A stretch of DNA of 64,000 nucleotides from Gorsachius magnificus (GCA_034008185.1 CM067084.1:45459099-45523098), one strand, 5' to 3'; shown: positions 26,374-40,700, counted from the first letter of the stretch. The notes: generated from the letters alone by a model not told the origin. Translations and numbers: made by a program.

Positions 26374-26389
26374 AAAAAAAAAAAAAAAA
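26374..26389. repeat. Poly(A) tract, 16 bases
   Basis: A perfect A run. The preceding 200 bases do not resemble a processed pseudogene or SINE, so it is best treated as a simple repeat. Confidence 0.85.
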
Positions 26390-29300
26390 GTGAAAGAACT
26401 TTTCATTGTTGGCATAGTGGCTGGGTAAGGTTGCATTTTGCATTCTCAAGTGAGATCAGTAAGCACAGATATAACTGGGAAATTACCTGATTGGCTTGTG
26501 GAAATAAAAATTCTTCCATGGCTAGATAGTACACATACATTTAATGTAAAATAGTATTGAAATTCTGTCACATAACGTTTTTAACTTATTTTTTTCTTTC
26601 AATTGTTTAAGCAACTAATTTTGTACTGAGAGATGGAAAACTTCCTATCCAAATTCTCTGTATTATTATTTGTGTATGTTTTCATATTCTTAGGTAGTGT
26701 CTTTTATTTCTGTTGTTGAGTTTTCAGTGTAGTTGGCAATTGCCCTCATCATTTTCTGAACTGTACAATCTGATTCTTGAAATTGAGAAACTGTAACTGC
26801 AAATGGTATTTTAGATTAAATATATATGTATATATAATGGTATTGGAACATCCTCTCTGTTATTCTCCTTACTGTTCTGCACACTTTTGTATATCTTGTT
26901 TGCTTCTCTGGCTGGATCTGCGTACTGAACTAAGATAATTGTTGAACAATTTATAGTCTTTCCAGGTAATTTAAAACACTAGAAATTGTTTGGATAGTTT
27001 ATTTTCCTTTCCCTCCTGAATTAATCAACTTTAAAGATTATTTATTATTAACCTCGTAATGCACCTTACATTTTTGTGTCTTTGAATCTTTGAAGTTGTT
27101 TATGGTATGCTTCTCTTGACTAATTAAAACTAGCAGTTACAAGAAACAGAGATGAAGAACAGTTGTTTATAACTTTCTAGTTTTGTCTTTTGGTCATTTA
27201 ATTTATGACCAGTTGAAATTAATTTTCCTCAAAGACCGTATATTCAGTACCCATTTTTTTCCAGTAGTAGCATAATTCTGTAAGAGTCCCCTCACAGTTT
27301 TGCACATAACTTTTGATTAGATAAACTACTATTCCCAAATACTGTAGTATGTCTTTGGAATGTGTGTGTTTTCTGAATTTTGCTGAGTTTCCACATTTAT
27401 GCATTATTCCCATTCATTATTTATTGCCAGCACTCTGTTTCCATTCTGCTTAAAACTAAAAAAATAAAAAGAAAGAGAGAGAAAAACTGTTACCAACTGG
27501 TCTGGTGGAACACAGAAAATGGATGATTATCTGCAAATCCATCTTGTTTATGGGGTGGCTCTTCTACAAGAATCTGGGAAACCTTTGCAATAGAGCATTG
27601 TTCAGATGGTGTACCCAGTTCACTCCACGCAGTCACTCAGCTAATGATTTTATAGAAACAAATAAGCCCCAACCTGCTGTTAGCCTTATTAAAAACAGCT
27701 AAATGTTACTCTGACGTTCTTCAGAAAAAAAATCAATATATCTTCTCACAGAACGCAGACTCTCAAATACAAACTCAATAATTACCTTTGAATGTCTAGT
27801 TCTATTTAAAGCAATAAGAATTATTATATTTTATTTGGCAATTTTGCAAAGTGTAAAAAAGGTCTTTAAACAAACCCAACAACTTTGAAAGCAGAAAAAT
27901 CTTACTTTTCTAGATAGGAACTGCTGTTTGGTTCACATTGGAAACATCTTGTTTGATCATAAACTGTTCTTACTAGAACCCAATAGGAGAAAAAAAAAAA
28001 TTATTTTGCTAAAGTCTAATCTGTGTGTGTAACAGATCAATGATACATACAGCATCCTTGATGCACATTTTTTTTCTGAATTGCATGATTTCAGTGGATT
28101 TATTTGCATTTTCTTTCATATTGTGAGATGTATACAACTCAGTGACAATTAGTAATAAAGAAACATTAAGTACCAGAAATTAATCTCCTCAATGGTTCCT
28201 GAATTTTTTTTTTAGCCTGGAGGGTTAATTTTATGGCTTTAGAGCAATCATTATTTATCATCTCTTGGTTTACGGGAAAGAATTAGAGTTATTAGCTATT
28301 AAATTATCCATGAAAATTTGACACTATACTAGACCAAACAAACCCTGGGGCATGCTGATTTTCCCAGTATGAAACATCTGTGACTTCAGCTAGAGAGAAC
28401 TTAACATTGTCTAATTAGATTTCTAAGATTTATAAGGCTCAAATACTCTGTTATTAGAAACGTGAAAATTGGAGCAAAAGTTGAAACTTGTATTTACTGA
28501 TGATTATTTAAGAACATTTTTAACAGCACTATGTGTTGCTAAATACTACTAGCTCGTAATTGGTGAAGATTACCAGATAATGTATTATAGTCTGTAACAA
28601 CAGGAGTTCAGGAAAAAAATGTGCCTCCTACAATTGTAATAAGTCGCAGCCTTCAACTTCAGTAATTAAAAATACTTTATTGAAAATGCTGCACTAATTA
28701 TATGTTTATTTTTATATTCTGATTTAAATACAGTTTATATTCTGTCATGTGGTCTGCTGAAGCAAAAAATCAAGTTGGCATATTTTCTGTCCTGCAATAT
28801 TATCACTCATGGACAGTGAGTGATAATTATCATTCATCAGCATAGAAGAAGTATGTTTGTATTGGCTCTGATCTCAAGTCTGACAGACAGTGAATTAACC
28901 ACTGCTCTGTCTCTTTCTTTGGAGTCAATATGGCTTTTTAACATGGTAATTAGATATTTCATTGCTTCTTCCATTATTGGATCTCAAAATGCTTCAGAAA
29001 TTTCAATCTGTTAAAATAAAAAAAGCATTATAACATAATCATTACTGCTGTATTAAAAACAAAAAAAAGAGAGAACATCACTATGTTTGCAAAGAAGTCA
29101 GAAGTTAGGAAAATGAGAAATCAGAATTATTCCTCCACTCTTAGTTTGTATGTTTTGCATTTGGATTACATCAATCTTTAGTTACAGGATCCCTTTCTTA
29201 TTAAGTACACAAAATACTGCTCAGCTAACAACTAGCATTTCAATATTTTGATTTCTCCTCATTGTTCATTGCGTTGCCCCATATATTATTTACTGTAGTC

Positions 29301-32300
29301 TGTTCAGTTCCTGCTCTAAAAAAGAAATGATTAATTTCCTCAAGAGTTCTTTGGTGGTGTGTATCTCTATATTATCTGAGTTTTTCACAAACACTAATTA
29401 ATCTTCCTAACATCCTTGCGGGTGAGGGGGGGAATTAACCCCAATTTGTAGAAAGGAAACAGAATTACTGTGAGCGTAAGGTCACAGATCTCCATAATAT
29501 GGGTAACATTTACTACTTAGTTTCTTAGAGTCGTAAATATTACATAAGGCGTTGTTCATAGAGAATGTCTATCCATTTCTATTTAATTTGTGAGAAGAAA
29601 ACATTTCTGCTAACGGGACCCCATCACTAAATCAAGTAATAAGGAAAAAAAAGGCCATGCAGTATTAATTAAACATGAGAAATCTGCTTTCCTCAATTAC
29701 TGAAATCTCAGGAAGAAAAACTCTTTCTATAGCATGAGCCAGGAAGACATACTTTTTGTTTCTCTGCAAGATTGTATTTTATTTATTATATAGTTTCCAT
29801 TTCTATAACAAATCAGGCAAGGGTCCTGCAGTGAACAGCCTCCTTCATTACTGCACTTTGATTCCATGGGAGATCTATTCAGTGCCCTGGAAAAGCTGAA
29901 GTGTTTAAGAAATAGCGTATGCGATCTTGTAGTTAAGGAGTACATTATAATCCGGCTGAGCAATGTATGGTAGTTAATTTTGTGCTGGCAACCATAACCT
30001 CAGCTTGAGTGCTTGACTTGATGATTTCAGTAATATTCTTTCTACTGCTGACTTCTTTGTGTACGTCCCTTGATTTGAAAGAAAAAAAAAAAAAACACAC
30101 TAAAAAAAGCCCAAGAATTGCAACACATGAATATTTTCTTCTGAAACCAGGTATTTTGTTCATGTGGTGGTAAACTCTTGACTCACAAACTGCTAGTATC
30201 ACAGATTTCCAGTATCTAACTCCTCCCTCAGTGGGAGCAGCTGGGAAAGACTATCCTGGAAAGAGTCGTTAGCTTGGCTACAGCATTCCTCAGTATTATT
30301 TGCGTTCACTTGTGTTTGTCTATGGAAGGTTTTGTGAGAGGTTTGAAAACACAGTGACAATGAACTCTTCTGAGGTGTTAAACTAAATATTCATATTTAG
30401 AACTTTATTTTTATAAGGGCGTATGACATGGATAAATTCTGTAAGAATTTTGCAGCCCAGACAACATACATATAGATTAGTTCACATGGAGAACCTTAGC
30501 ACAGAAGTTATTTGCCGAATTTGAAGTCCTTGATTCAAAGCTTAGGGGTCGTAATTTAATTAACATTTTAAACCTTTATGACTAAACATTTCCAGAAATT
30601 TTAGCTTAAATAAAAGCCTCACTATATAACATTTTCAGCCAGAATGACTTATGCTAGCAAAGCTTGAAGGAATTGAAAAGGCAGTCTTATTAAAGGGAAT
30701 TGCCATGTGATTTTAATAACAGGTGGTAAATCCAGGTTTGTTTACTATTACATTAATTAATATTGAAAAGTATGACAGAAGTTATGCAACTTTGCCAATA
30801 CCATATAGTGAGTCTCTCATGCTGATTCAGTGCTAGAGACAGGCTTAATCAGATCTCATTCTAAAATGTAACAGCCCTCCTTAAACCAGAGCTTTTTTTG
30901 CTTACAGATGCTTTTATCCAAGTATACTTCCCAAACAGATAATGTACAAGTCAGACCTTGTGTACTTACAGTACTTTTTGTCTATCTCCATCGGCTGCAA
31001 AAAATTCCATTCTTTGAGTTCAACTGAGTTCAGAGCAAATCCAATTTGACAGCGGCCTTCGACATTTGGATCACATTTTTTGCACGGACGTCTTTCCTGA
31101 CCATGTTAGAGGCTACCTGAGGGTGCGTAACACTCAGACCTGTATATTCAATTCAGAATTCAGTTTCCAACCATATTTGTAAGCTTGCAAGTAGAAAATG
31201 GCAAATATGTTACTTTTCACCTTACAATCTCCCAGTTTCCAACAACATTCAGTTTACAGGATTTCTTGAAATTTATGTGGTTTGACAGTAAGTAAGTAGA
31301 TCCTAATCTGATGATTACAAAACCATTTGAATGTTATCCATATCAGTCCATGATTACTTTATATATGCTAATGTTTTGCTGTTGCCTTCTAGGTTTATAT
31401 ACAAATATCTGTAAAATTACTTTATCCTTGTCCCTTTTTTACATAAAATAAAATGGTACAATTTAACACCATTTCAAAATCCTGTTGCAAGCCCATAGTC
31501 AGATGTGGTCTACTCTAGGAAGGGGATTTTGAGTGGAAGCAGTATTTGCCATATTCATAAAAAATTTAACAGCACGAGTGCTAAAGCTCTTTTCCATTGT
31601 CACTTTTCTGCTCACTCTTGATATATTCATTTTAGAACAGAAAATAATAAGGCCAAAGACTATGTCTGTCTGCTTGCATCACTCTCTCATTTGCTCTCAG
31701 ATCTCTGATGTATGATTATACATCTATGCTGAGCCGGGTGTCTGGTTTCCCAAATCATGTATCAAATTTCCTTCTGTGTGGAATATGCCAGTTATGCTGC
31801 AGTTGAATTTCCTGAAGTGATGAAGCAACATTGACATTACGTATAGATCTTAAAGAGATGCATCAAAATGAACAGATGATGCCCTCTGCATGCTGACATG
31901 CAACAGGATACAAACAGATGTAATAAATACAAGAGAATACTAAGGTTTTAAATTTTGCTTTATGAATATGTTTTAAGAAAATCTATCATCTAGAACATAA
32001 TAACTTGCATTTATTATTCAAAAACTATTATTGGACACCTATTGTGCATGATTACAATAAATAATTGAGGCATTATTTTAAATTAATTAGTATAACCCAT
32101 TGCCCTTGATCTCTGTATCCTTTAAGGACATGTTAGTTAAACCATTCATTTTTAAATTGCAAATCAAATTTATTTTAAAGAGTAACTGGTGTTCTGTTTG
32201 ATTAGAACTGCTAAATTATTAGCATCTTGATGCTGCCACCTTCAGGCACAGAGGAGGGGAATAGGAAGCAAAAATAGATCCTTAGTTCTAACTAAAGCCG

Positions 32301-33299
32301 AACTTCTGTTATGTGTAGAGGGGAAAAAACCCCCCCACACTACTCATTAGTAGATGAGAGCTGCTTCAGGAAGAGCTCTAGTTTCCTAGCTTATGTGTTT
32401 ACAGAGTGTCTTGAAGAAGCATGTATTCAGGCATGTGCTTAACAAAAGAAGTGACAGAGAAGCTTTTTTTTACTTAGGAGAAGGCCACAGCATCTTTTTA
32501 TCCATAATGAAACTATTCCTGGACTCTGCAGTGTGGGCATGCTTGGTTATAAACTTCAGGTAGTAAAACAGCAACGGGAAAGTGTACATAAAAAGGAATC
32601 AAGATTTTACAGGTTCAGATAAAGTCTGGTTTACTATTCAGAAACATGTAAGAACAGATACTCCCTGAGGTAGACCAAAAGTCAATATTGTCAAGTATCC
32701 TGTCTCTGGCAGTAACCAGTAACAGTTGCCTAATGAAGAGAGTAATCACATAATGATACTACCTTAGAAAACTATCCCATTCTAAAGTGTTTGAGATTCA
32801 GGAGCCTGAATGCATACCTTGAATGGATTTTTCTTCCATAGATTTTGTCTAGTTGCTTTCAAGATCATATCAACTTTTAGCATTTACCTTTCCAGCTGCT
32901 TGTGCTTTTCAAGCTGGTTCCATGCCTTGGCTCATCCTTGTCGCCCTTCTGTTTCTTTACTGTTGAAGTATGTCTCCTTGGAAGTGGCAGGAACATAACT
33001 TCAATAGCATTTATGTGAATTTATGTGAAGGCATGACAATGTTTTCTGTTTCTTTCCTGTTAGTTCCTAACATTTTGAGTTATTTCTTTTTACTGAGTAT
33101 TGAGAATTGTACAAAACTAATGTATAAAAATCTAAAAATCACATTCTGGAGTAGTAATAGTCAATTGATAGCCCTGTTTTTTTTTCCTCTCCTTATGCTG
33201 CATTGCATTTCTCTGCATTTGATTGGATATGCCTTTTTATTGCTTCAGTTACTCAGCATTGTAAGGTTCTTAACAGATGGTACTTGCCTTTATTATCCT
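26390..33299. other. AT-rich unique DNA, no gene recognised
   Basis: No gene, RNA gene or recognisable transposon. Open frames are at most about 85 codons, except for 111 codons at 32970-33305, which runs up to the decayed LINE and has hydrophobic, T-rich-derived content typical of chance frames. Several stretches (28190-28300, 30540-30770, 32040-32200) read like candidate conserved non-coding DNA. Confidence 0.55.
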
Positions 33300-34420
33300 G
33301 CATAACTTAATATCATCACGGACTTGTCACCTCACTAGGCACTTCCTGGGTCATATGTAGTCTGAATGTCTTGAAGAGCGTAGGTCTTATTCCTGACTCT
33401 TATAGTAACCCTCTTCCCTGCAATAATTCACCATACCCCATAGTCTCTCTTGCCATTACTTTCATCAAATTACCGCTCTGTGTAAGGGACTTCTTTTGGC
33501 TAATAACAGCCTGATTTCTTTAATGGACTGTGGTGGATGGAACTTATCATGTGTCACCTGAAAGCCTAAGTAAACCAGATTGGATGGATCCTGTAGCATG
33601 TTCATTCCTTAAAAAATCTGGTGGACCTGCAAGGCATGTCTTGCCTCTCAAAAGCTGACTCTTGTCCATAACATCTTATTTATCTGGGTGACTGCTAATA
33701 CTTTTTGTAAGAGTAATTTGCACTGGTTTGTTTGCTACAGAGGTCAACTTAATGGTCTGCAGTTTTCTAGATCTTTCTTGGAGCTCTCCAAAAAATCCTC
33801 ACCAGGTTAATTATTCTCAAAGCCTCTGGTGTGGAGACAGTGTTAAGTGAGAGCTTACACACCATCATTAGTAGTTAAGATCTTTCATCCTTGAGTTCCT
33901 TTAAAACTCTTAGATAAATACTGTCTGATGTTAGTGATTTGTTACTACTGATTTTGTCTATTTATTCCATGATCTCTTCCACTGACCCTTAGTTTCACTT
34001 TTCTACCTTCTAAGTTCTCTATAAAAGGAGTGGCAGTGTGGACAGCTCCCCAGACTGTGGGTCACCACAGATGCAAAACATTCATTTGGCTGTTTGTGCT
34101 TCTTTTGTACCTTGAGCCTTTGTTGACCTTAAAGGAACTGTGATGAGCTTCCTGCTTCTGATGTATTGTGAAAGGACTTACTACTATTTTTGTGCTTTTT
34201 GTACTTTTCCCCCAAACTTTTTAATGGCCTGTCTTATTTGCATTTCTTCTCCTAAAGTGCCAGAGTTTATGCTCATCCCCTCGCTATGGTTTTCCTCACT
34301 CAGACACAGCTTCACTTTTTCTTCTCATTTCTGATTGCCATTTTTATCCTCACTCTTTAGCCACACTGGTTTATTTTTGGATCTTTCTCATTTCTTTGTG
34401 ACTATTGCATTGTTCTAACT
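33300..34420 (-). pseudogene. Ancient, heavily decayed CR1/L3-type LINE, reverse-transcriptase region
   Basis: On the minus strand, translated fragments line up in order with the CR1-clade RT. NSSKSFHNTSEAG near 34200-34145 resembles the region before the RT. DSIYLRVLKELKDE near 33930-33875 corresponds to the GPDGIHPRVLKEL block. KLQTIKLT near 33757-33734 corresponds to the NYRPISLT block. RGKTCLAGPPDFLRN near 33660-33605 corresponds to the GFRxGKSCLTNL block. VYLGFQVTHDKFHPP near 33575-33525 corresponds to the catalytic YLDFxKAFDxVPH block. The first catalytic Asp is replaced by Gly, and stops and frameshifts separate the blocks, so it is dead. Divergence is far greater than in the CR1 copy at 44.7 kb, so it is an old insertion. 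Endonuclease-side sequence may continue to about 35 kb but I could not align it. The identification is from pattern recall, not a search. Confidence 0.62.
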
Positions 34421-36243
34421 CTTAAGAATTTTATTCTTATATATTTTCTACAACAGCTTTAAAGATTCAACTTTTAATGTGCATTTTTTCCTTCTTCTGA
34501 ATAAGTTCTCACATTTTACTATAGTACCCCTTTTGGAAATGAAGTATAACCATAATAATGGGGTTTTTTTGGTTTTTTGTTTTTGGTTTTTTTTTCTCCT
34601 GCAAGGATATATTGAATGTGTGTGCACTATGATTTCTGATAAGGAGCATCTGTTCAATAGTAACATCCTACTCTGTCTTCCCTGTACACTGTGCACCCTA
34701 GTATTAATGGCCCATTGATTGTCATCCTTCCCTCCAGCTGCTGATCTCATTATTGTGACAATAGCCTTATTTAAGAATAGGCATTATCTTTTCATCATTT
34801 TATTTCTTAGACTTCACATGTATCATTGCTTCACTGTCATCTGTTTCACTGTCAGTGTATTCCAACAATTCTCTGTGGCTTCTTGCTTGAATATTTCCAA
34901 CTTCTGTCCTATCCTTCACCTGAAGATACAGGATATTTTGTCTTCATGAGCACAACAAGCTTCAGCACATCTTGGACGGAGGCATTCTACAATAGCTGTT
35001 GGTGTTCCTCATCTTTAGCTTTAAAAATCTTATATGACCCTCTTGATACGAAAATACAGCAACTTGGATTTAATAATAGTTTAAGGGAGGTCTGACTTTC
35101 CTGCACAATATCCCTCTCTTCCAGAAATGTGTCCTGTTTATGACAATCTTTATAGCTCTTTTTTTTTTTCACTTAGTGAATCAAACATGTATTTTAACTT
35201 TGCCTCCCCAATAACATTTTTGTCTTGTTTTCTGCATCCTAGAAGCAATTTCAAGAATACTAACACATGGAACCTTTTTCAGCTTCCTGTGCAGCCCTCT
35301 CTGATTTTGCTTCTATAGTTTCTGGTTCACTTTTTCCTGTAACACAGAACCACGGACCATGACCATGACCGCAGGATTTTCTGCAAACCTATTCATGCAC
35401 TTTGTGTAGTCCTCTTGTTTTGCACTGTGCATTTTTCTGTGGGACTACAAACCAAACTGTATGTCTAAGTGCAGAATTATTCCTCCTTTCATATGGGTTC
35501 CCTAGCTATAAAGGGCTGTCCTTTGTATGAGAGGACACATGGTCATCTTTTAACGGAGACCTGCCACCATTTCTTCTTCCACCAGATCTATATTTCCATG
35601 TCACAAGACAAGGACTTATGATCAGTACTTTGGAAAGACACCTTTATTCCTGGTATTATGTGTGCATTTATTTTGCTCGATGTAAGAGGGAAAGTGGTTG
35701 CTTTATTTTTTCTTGTAGCTGCTCTAATCTGTTGACTTTTACGTTGTCCATTTGTCCTTTCAGAGTCTCCCATAGCTGAACTTGCAGCATAGTCAGCCTT
35801 CTTTCCCTCTCTTTGCAGACTCACCCAGTTCAAGGGCTTTGCTCACCTACTTTGCAGAAGTAACCAGAGCCTCAGGTGACACTGTGAGGAACGGTTCCAA
35901 GGAAGAAAGCAAGAGATGTTCTTCTAGATGCTTATAGATGACTTAAAATACATTTCTGAGAATTCTTTTACTTCTCAGGCACATAGACAAATTTGAACAA
36001 AACCAGAGTAGAAATTGGTATGTAAAGTTTGGGTTGCTGAAAGAGAAGTAGGAAAATACCTGCTTTTGAACCTACTTTTATGCCTTTTTTATCTTCTAGG
36101 GATGCTTGCCAAAACACTATAAACACCATGAGGTGAAGGTAAGAAGAGAGTATTTAAAGGAATGTAGGATTCTGTTGTCAAAATTTAGCAACTTAATGCC
36201 ATTTAAAATCCATTCTATCTTGTCTGGCCTCCGGCTCCTGCTT
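34421..36243. other. Probable continuation of old repeat, otherwise unassigned
   Basis: T-rich sequence with many short open frames on both strands. On the minus strand the first part (to about 35 kb) may be the upstream endonuclease region of the decayed LINE, but I cannot show this. No gene is recognised. T-rich runs occur at 34561-34596 and 35159-35170. Confidence 0.35.
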
Positions 36244-36267
36244 CAATTGCATTTGAAAATGCAATTG
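36244..36267. promoter_or_regulatory. 24-bp palindrome resembling a POU-dimer (PORE-like) site
   Basis: Arms CAATTGCATTT (36244-36254) and AAATGCAATTG (36257-36267) are perfect reverse complements separated by GA. The centre reads ATTTGAAAATGCAAT, close to the published palindromic Oct-factor element ATTTGAAATGCAAAT but with an extra A. It could bind a POU-protein dimer or extrude as a hairpin. Function is inferred only; there is no gene nearby to assign it to. Confidence 0.35.
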
Positions 36268-37720
36268 CTAAAATTAGCTGCTATTGACACGGAAACACCT
36301 GTAGTTGTTGTAATAGCATCCCTTCCATCTTTCATATGTTAAGTATTTTAAGCCTTTATAAACCTCCATGCAGTTTGGGTCATCTCTAATGTTGGGACTT
36401 CTTTCTTATTGCAAGGTTATCCTCCACTTTTTATATTCTTTGACATCAGTCTCAGTTGTTTCATCTTTTTGTCATAAAGTTCAGATTTAGGTAAATGCTC
36501 ACAGCAGTATTTAATCTAGGCCAAACGTGTATGACAGCCTAGAACAAGCAAATAGAATATACTAAACAGAATGATAGAGGTGGAATTGAAGCAGTCTAAA
36601 TATGGATCGTGCTTTTCTAAACTTTCTCCATCTCACTTAATGTAAGCAGTAAAAGCTTGGAGCATGATGACTCTAATTTTCAGACTGTTTCTTTGAATGC
36701 TAATCCTTCAACTTCTCACATGATGACAGGAGTTGCTAAGTTGTGAGAAAAACTGATGATGATCTAAGAATAACATGGACCTTAATGTCAGTTTACATTT
36801 TCTCTGGCTGCCATGCACCACTCATTTGTTCGACTGCACTGTGATGCTGCCTCTCACATTTTAGAATAGGGAGTTTTGTTTGGGGAGTATCCACAAAACA
36901 AAGGTTTTGAGGATCAGTAATGTAAATTAATAAAGCTAAATGTAATAAATATTGAAGGTGATTATTTTCTCTGGCTTATGAATTTATTGCCCACCGTTGT
37001 TTCAAAAATATGATTAAATAATAATAAACAGTATCACTGTTTATAAACAGATGTCATCAATTATTTTTCATTTAGATTAGATAAATTAACTAGAAAAACT
37101 TTTTTCCCCCTTTGCGTGTCTTAGTGTTGCTGAACAGGCTTTGTCTTTCTCCTTTTGCTTTTGTGTATTCATGCTGTACATAGAATCCCGATGGAGAAAA
37201 TTGATAAATTGGTTGTTAACATAAAGTCATTTGTGGAGTTGAACGTGGTTGGATATAGGTCTTTTCAACATGTAGGAAGAATTTAATTAAAATGAAATTA
37301 AATTCTAAATTAAATTCAAGAAATAAATGGATGTTATCCAATATAGTAAGCTATTCTCATAAGAAATTAACACTGCCCAGTAAACTGATTTTAGGTCTTG
37401 AGGCTAGGTTTTCTGGAAAATAATTGTATGACTATAAAATAAAGGAAACTAAGATTAGGAGGCTTTGGATGCCATTCTTTCAGTAGTGTAAAGTGCCACA
37501 ATATACCTACTGTTAATTAGCGAAATTAAATTCCTCTCCTAAATTCTTAAAGACTAAACCACAACAGACTGCTAAAATACATTATTTCTTGTAAAACAAA
37601 TTGGATTAAAGATTGTAGCTGTAGAGAAAAACACTGTCCGTATTAGTAGGCAGCTAAATTTGCAATCCATCTACAGTATACGTGGTTCTTATGGAGATCC
37701 CATTACATTTATTTTCAGTC
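36268..37720. other. Unique DNA, no gene recognised
   Basis: AT-rich sequence without a recognisable gene or transposon. Confidence 0.5.

Positions 37721-37745
<25 letters not shown>
37721..37745. repeat. Poly(T) tract, 25 bases
   Basis: An uninterrupted T run, the longest homopolymer in the window. The sequence that would lie upstream of a minus-strand poly(A) tail (37746 onward) is not a recognised retrogene or SINE, and no flanking duplication was found. Confidence 0.92.
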
Positions 37746-37751
<6 letters not shown>

Positions 37752-40700
37752 AGCTAGTAGTCTAAAAGCTATAAAATTTGAAGAATAAGTAATATATTAC
37801 ATATATTTTACATCTGAATCCTATGGCTAGACAAGAGAGAATTTGGATCCTATCACTGTTAGGAGTAATGTAGAAAACAGAAACTGCCTTATTTCACAGT
37901 GGAAAAAATATTAACTTTTTAGTCTTTTCATATGCGAGATTTAGGGAATAAAGATGGACAAACAATGCATTTTCTAGAGATCATTATATTTGCTCTGAAG
38001 TCAGTAAGTGTGCTATAGTTAGAAGAATGACAGACTTTCATTTGAAACCAACTTGCTGAAGTGCCACAAGTGCATTTATCTGCTCTAATCTGGAAGTAAT
38101 AAAATTATTGCATGCTGGTTTTGTTCTGCAAGTAAAGACTTATTTGCGTAGCATTATTTTATCCTTCAGAAAGGAGTGGAAATACCATTAGAAAGAAAAT
38201 CACATTATGCATTTTAATTTATTATCATCAGTGTACTTCAGACTGCAATGTGGAAATATGTAGGAGGTAGGATGTTCGACTTAGATTTATTTCCTCTTAA
38301 TGCAGTGGAGTTTACATTGGTACTTTCTCTTGTTTGCTTTTTGGATGAATGGTAACCGGACAGGGAGAATGTAGGCATATTTTAAATTGTATTTTATGTT
38401 ATGTAAAGCATGTTATACTTACAACTCTACATTTCTACTGTGAAAATTGTACATAGAATATAATAGATCTTGTTCTAAACAACAGAAAAGATTACAGAAA
38501 AAAAGATGCGGAAAATTAGGTAGAGTGGGTAACTAACTCTTTAACCCAAAATTGATGGCTGTAAGTTTTCAGCACCTACAAATATTGCTGACTTAATAGG
38601 AATTGGTAATCATGATGTTTGTAGTCCTTTTTGTTGGTAGTTAGGTGTTTAAATGTGTTGATGCCCTCATGTGGCTTGTCCTACTTTCCAGTTATAAAGT
38701 TACTCTTCCTTTTCAAGGTGTGTAACAGGAAAAGGTTTTCCATTTAAAACCAAAGAAAGGGATAAGATTTAAGAGAGCATGATTTGCCATAGTCATAGCT
38801 TTGTTTCCATGCAAGTCCAGGAGGTTATGGCTATGCTGGTAAGAAATGAAAGTGCGTGTGTATCTTAAGAGGAGAAGAGAAAAATAAAAAAAAAATGTTA
38901 TTTTTAAGGTATTGTATTCACTTCTTAGTGGTGCAACTACTCCTGATTTCAAACACAAACCTTAAGTGAAGATCACTTACAACCTACGGATGAATACTAA
39001 GTCTAAAAAGGGGTCTCTAAAAGATGAGAAAAGAACTACCTTGTAACCAGAATGAACCTTAAATGAACCTTCATTAAGAATGTTAAGCCAGCTCCTAACA
39101 GACACAAGTATTGATCTAATTAACAGGAAGTGCATAGCTGAACGGAAAGGTCCAATAGAATAAATCCCTTCTTGTTGACACAGTGTTGGCACAGAATTTA
39201 AGTAGTGGGGAAATTTTCAATATCTCTTATCTGTTCTCTCCACCCTCACCCCCAAACTCTCATTTATGGTCAAATCAGCTTGGAATGCCTTTCAGCATAC
39301 ATATGGTACACTGTGCTTTCATTGCAAAGAGTAATTTAGCAGAAAAAAAAAATAGAAATAACATTTACAGCTTTTAGGTTTCCTTATATTTAGAAAATGA
39401 GAAGTAAAATGTAGTGTAATTATGGACATTTTATTATATGATATACTTAATGTCTTCTGAGTAAAAGATGCCCTAGCAGGCCAATAATATTCCCAAAAGC
39501 GAGAACATAAGCGTCCATGCCAGTCTTTTTTGTCTGTAACTCAGAGCTAACTCAAGAGTTTTGAAGGCTAAAGCTCTTGCTAAGGTGAGCAGGACCCAAG
39601 CTCTTTCTAACTTATGCAGATTTGAACCTGAGTTTAGAACAGCTTAGCCAAATGAATTAAAAAAAAAATTCATATTTGCATCTTTACTTTTAATAGGTTT
39701 CTGTGTACTGTATTTACTTAAACCTCTTGTGATGATTACATTAAAAAGCATCCTGGATTGCAGTTGTTTAATCACAGTTAAGATAAAAATGACCACTGTG
39801 GGCACAGCCTCAGTGGTAAATAGGCAGGAAATTTCTGACACTAAGGAAAAGAAAAGAAAAAAAAACTTTAAACACGTATCTTGAAAGTAGAAGTATAACA
39901 GAAGATATTACCGGGTCTTCTTTTGATGGAGATTTTAGTTTTAGAGCATATGTTTACATTTTTCACCTCAGTAATTTGTATAATTAGAGAAGGAGGCTAG
40001 CTGAGGTTTTTCGAGTTTTACCAAGTCTGTCTTCATTAGGTGAACAGGAAAATTAAATGCAAGTGCCACCAATTTTATACCATTTCAGAACAGCCTTAAA
40101 ATTTTCATAAATTCATATTTTATTCTTTTTATTTTTGAAACCATTTGCTAGCTCTTGGGAGAAGATCAATGTAAAATATATTTTTTCCTCCACTGTAACT
40201 ACAAAAAAGGAGAAGATGGCTAGATTTTTCCACCAGTGTGAATCATGACAATGCCACCCATTTCAGTGAAATTGCACTAGTTTTGCTAAAAAGAACATTT
40301 GACCAAACAGCTTATTCATCTATCAGCCAATACACATTTTATTCATCTATCAGACATTGTAAGGAGTGGAAGACTATAATATACTACTTATAGTATACTA
40401 CTACACTCCCATTCATATTGATTGGTGACTCTCTACGTTCTTACAAGGCAGGAGATTAAGCAGCATTATTTTTCAAAACTCTTACTTCTGTGATAATAAG
40501 GTGAAATATGCTTTTAGTGGTTTTCTTTTTTTGACTCTTACATTCCTATTTAGTTTTCTCATTTTATATTGAGTTTTAAAAGAGTAATTTCTTACAGATG
40601 GAAGATGCTTGTTTTAAAAGTTTATCTGAGTTTTACTTGACTACAGTTATAAGAAACATGTAGGTACTGACACTGTAAAGTACCTACATTGTATATACCC

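Noticed and set aside
26374..26389. Poly(A) as the tail of a processed pseudogene
   Set aside because: The preceding sequence has no coding resemblance, and no flanking direct repeat was found.
37721..37745. Poly(T) as a minus-strand retrogene tail
   Set aside because: The adjacent sequence is unrecognised AT-rich DNA without target duplication.
40658..40689. Perfect 10-bp hairpin ATGTAGGTAC/GTACCTACAT
   Set aside because: About one such stem with a loop under 20 bases is expected by chance in this length; no small-RNA context is visible.
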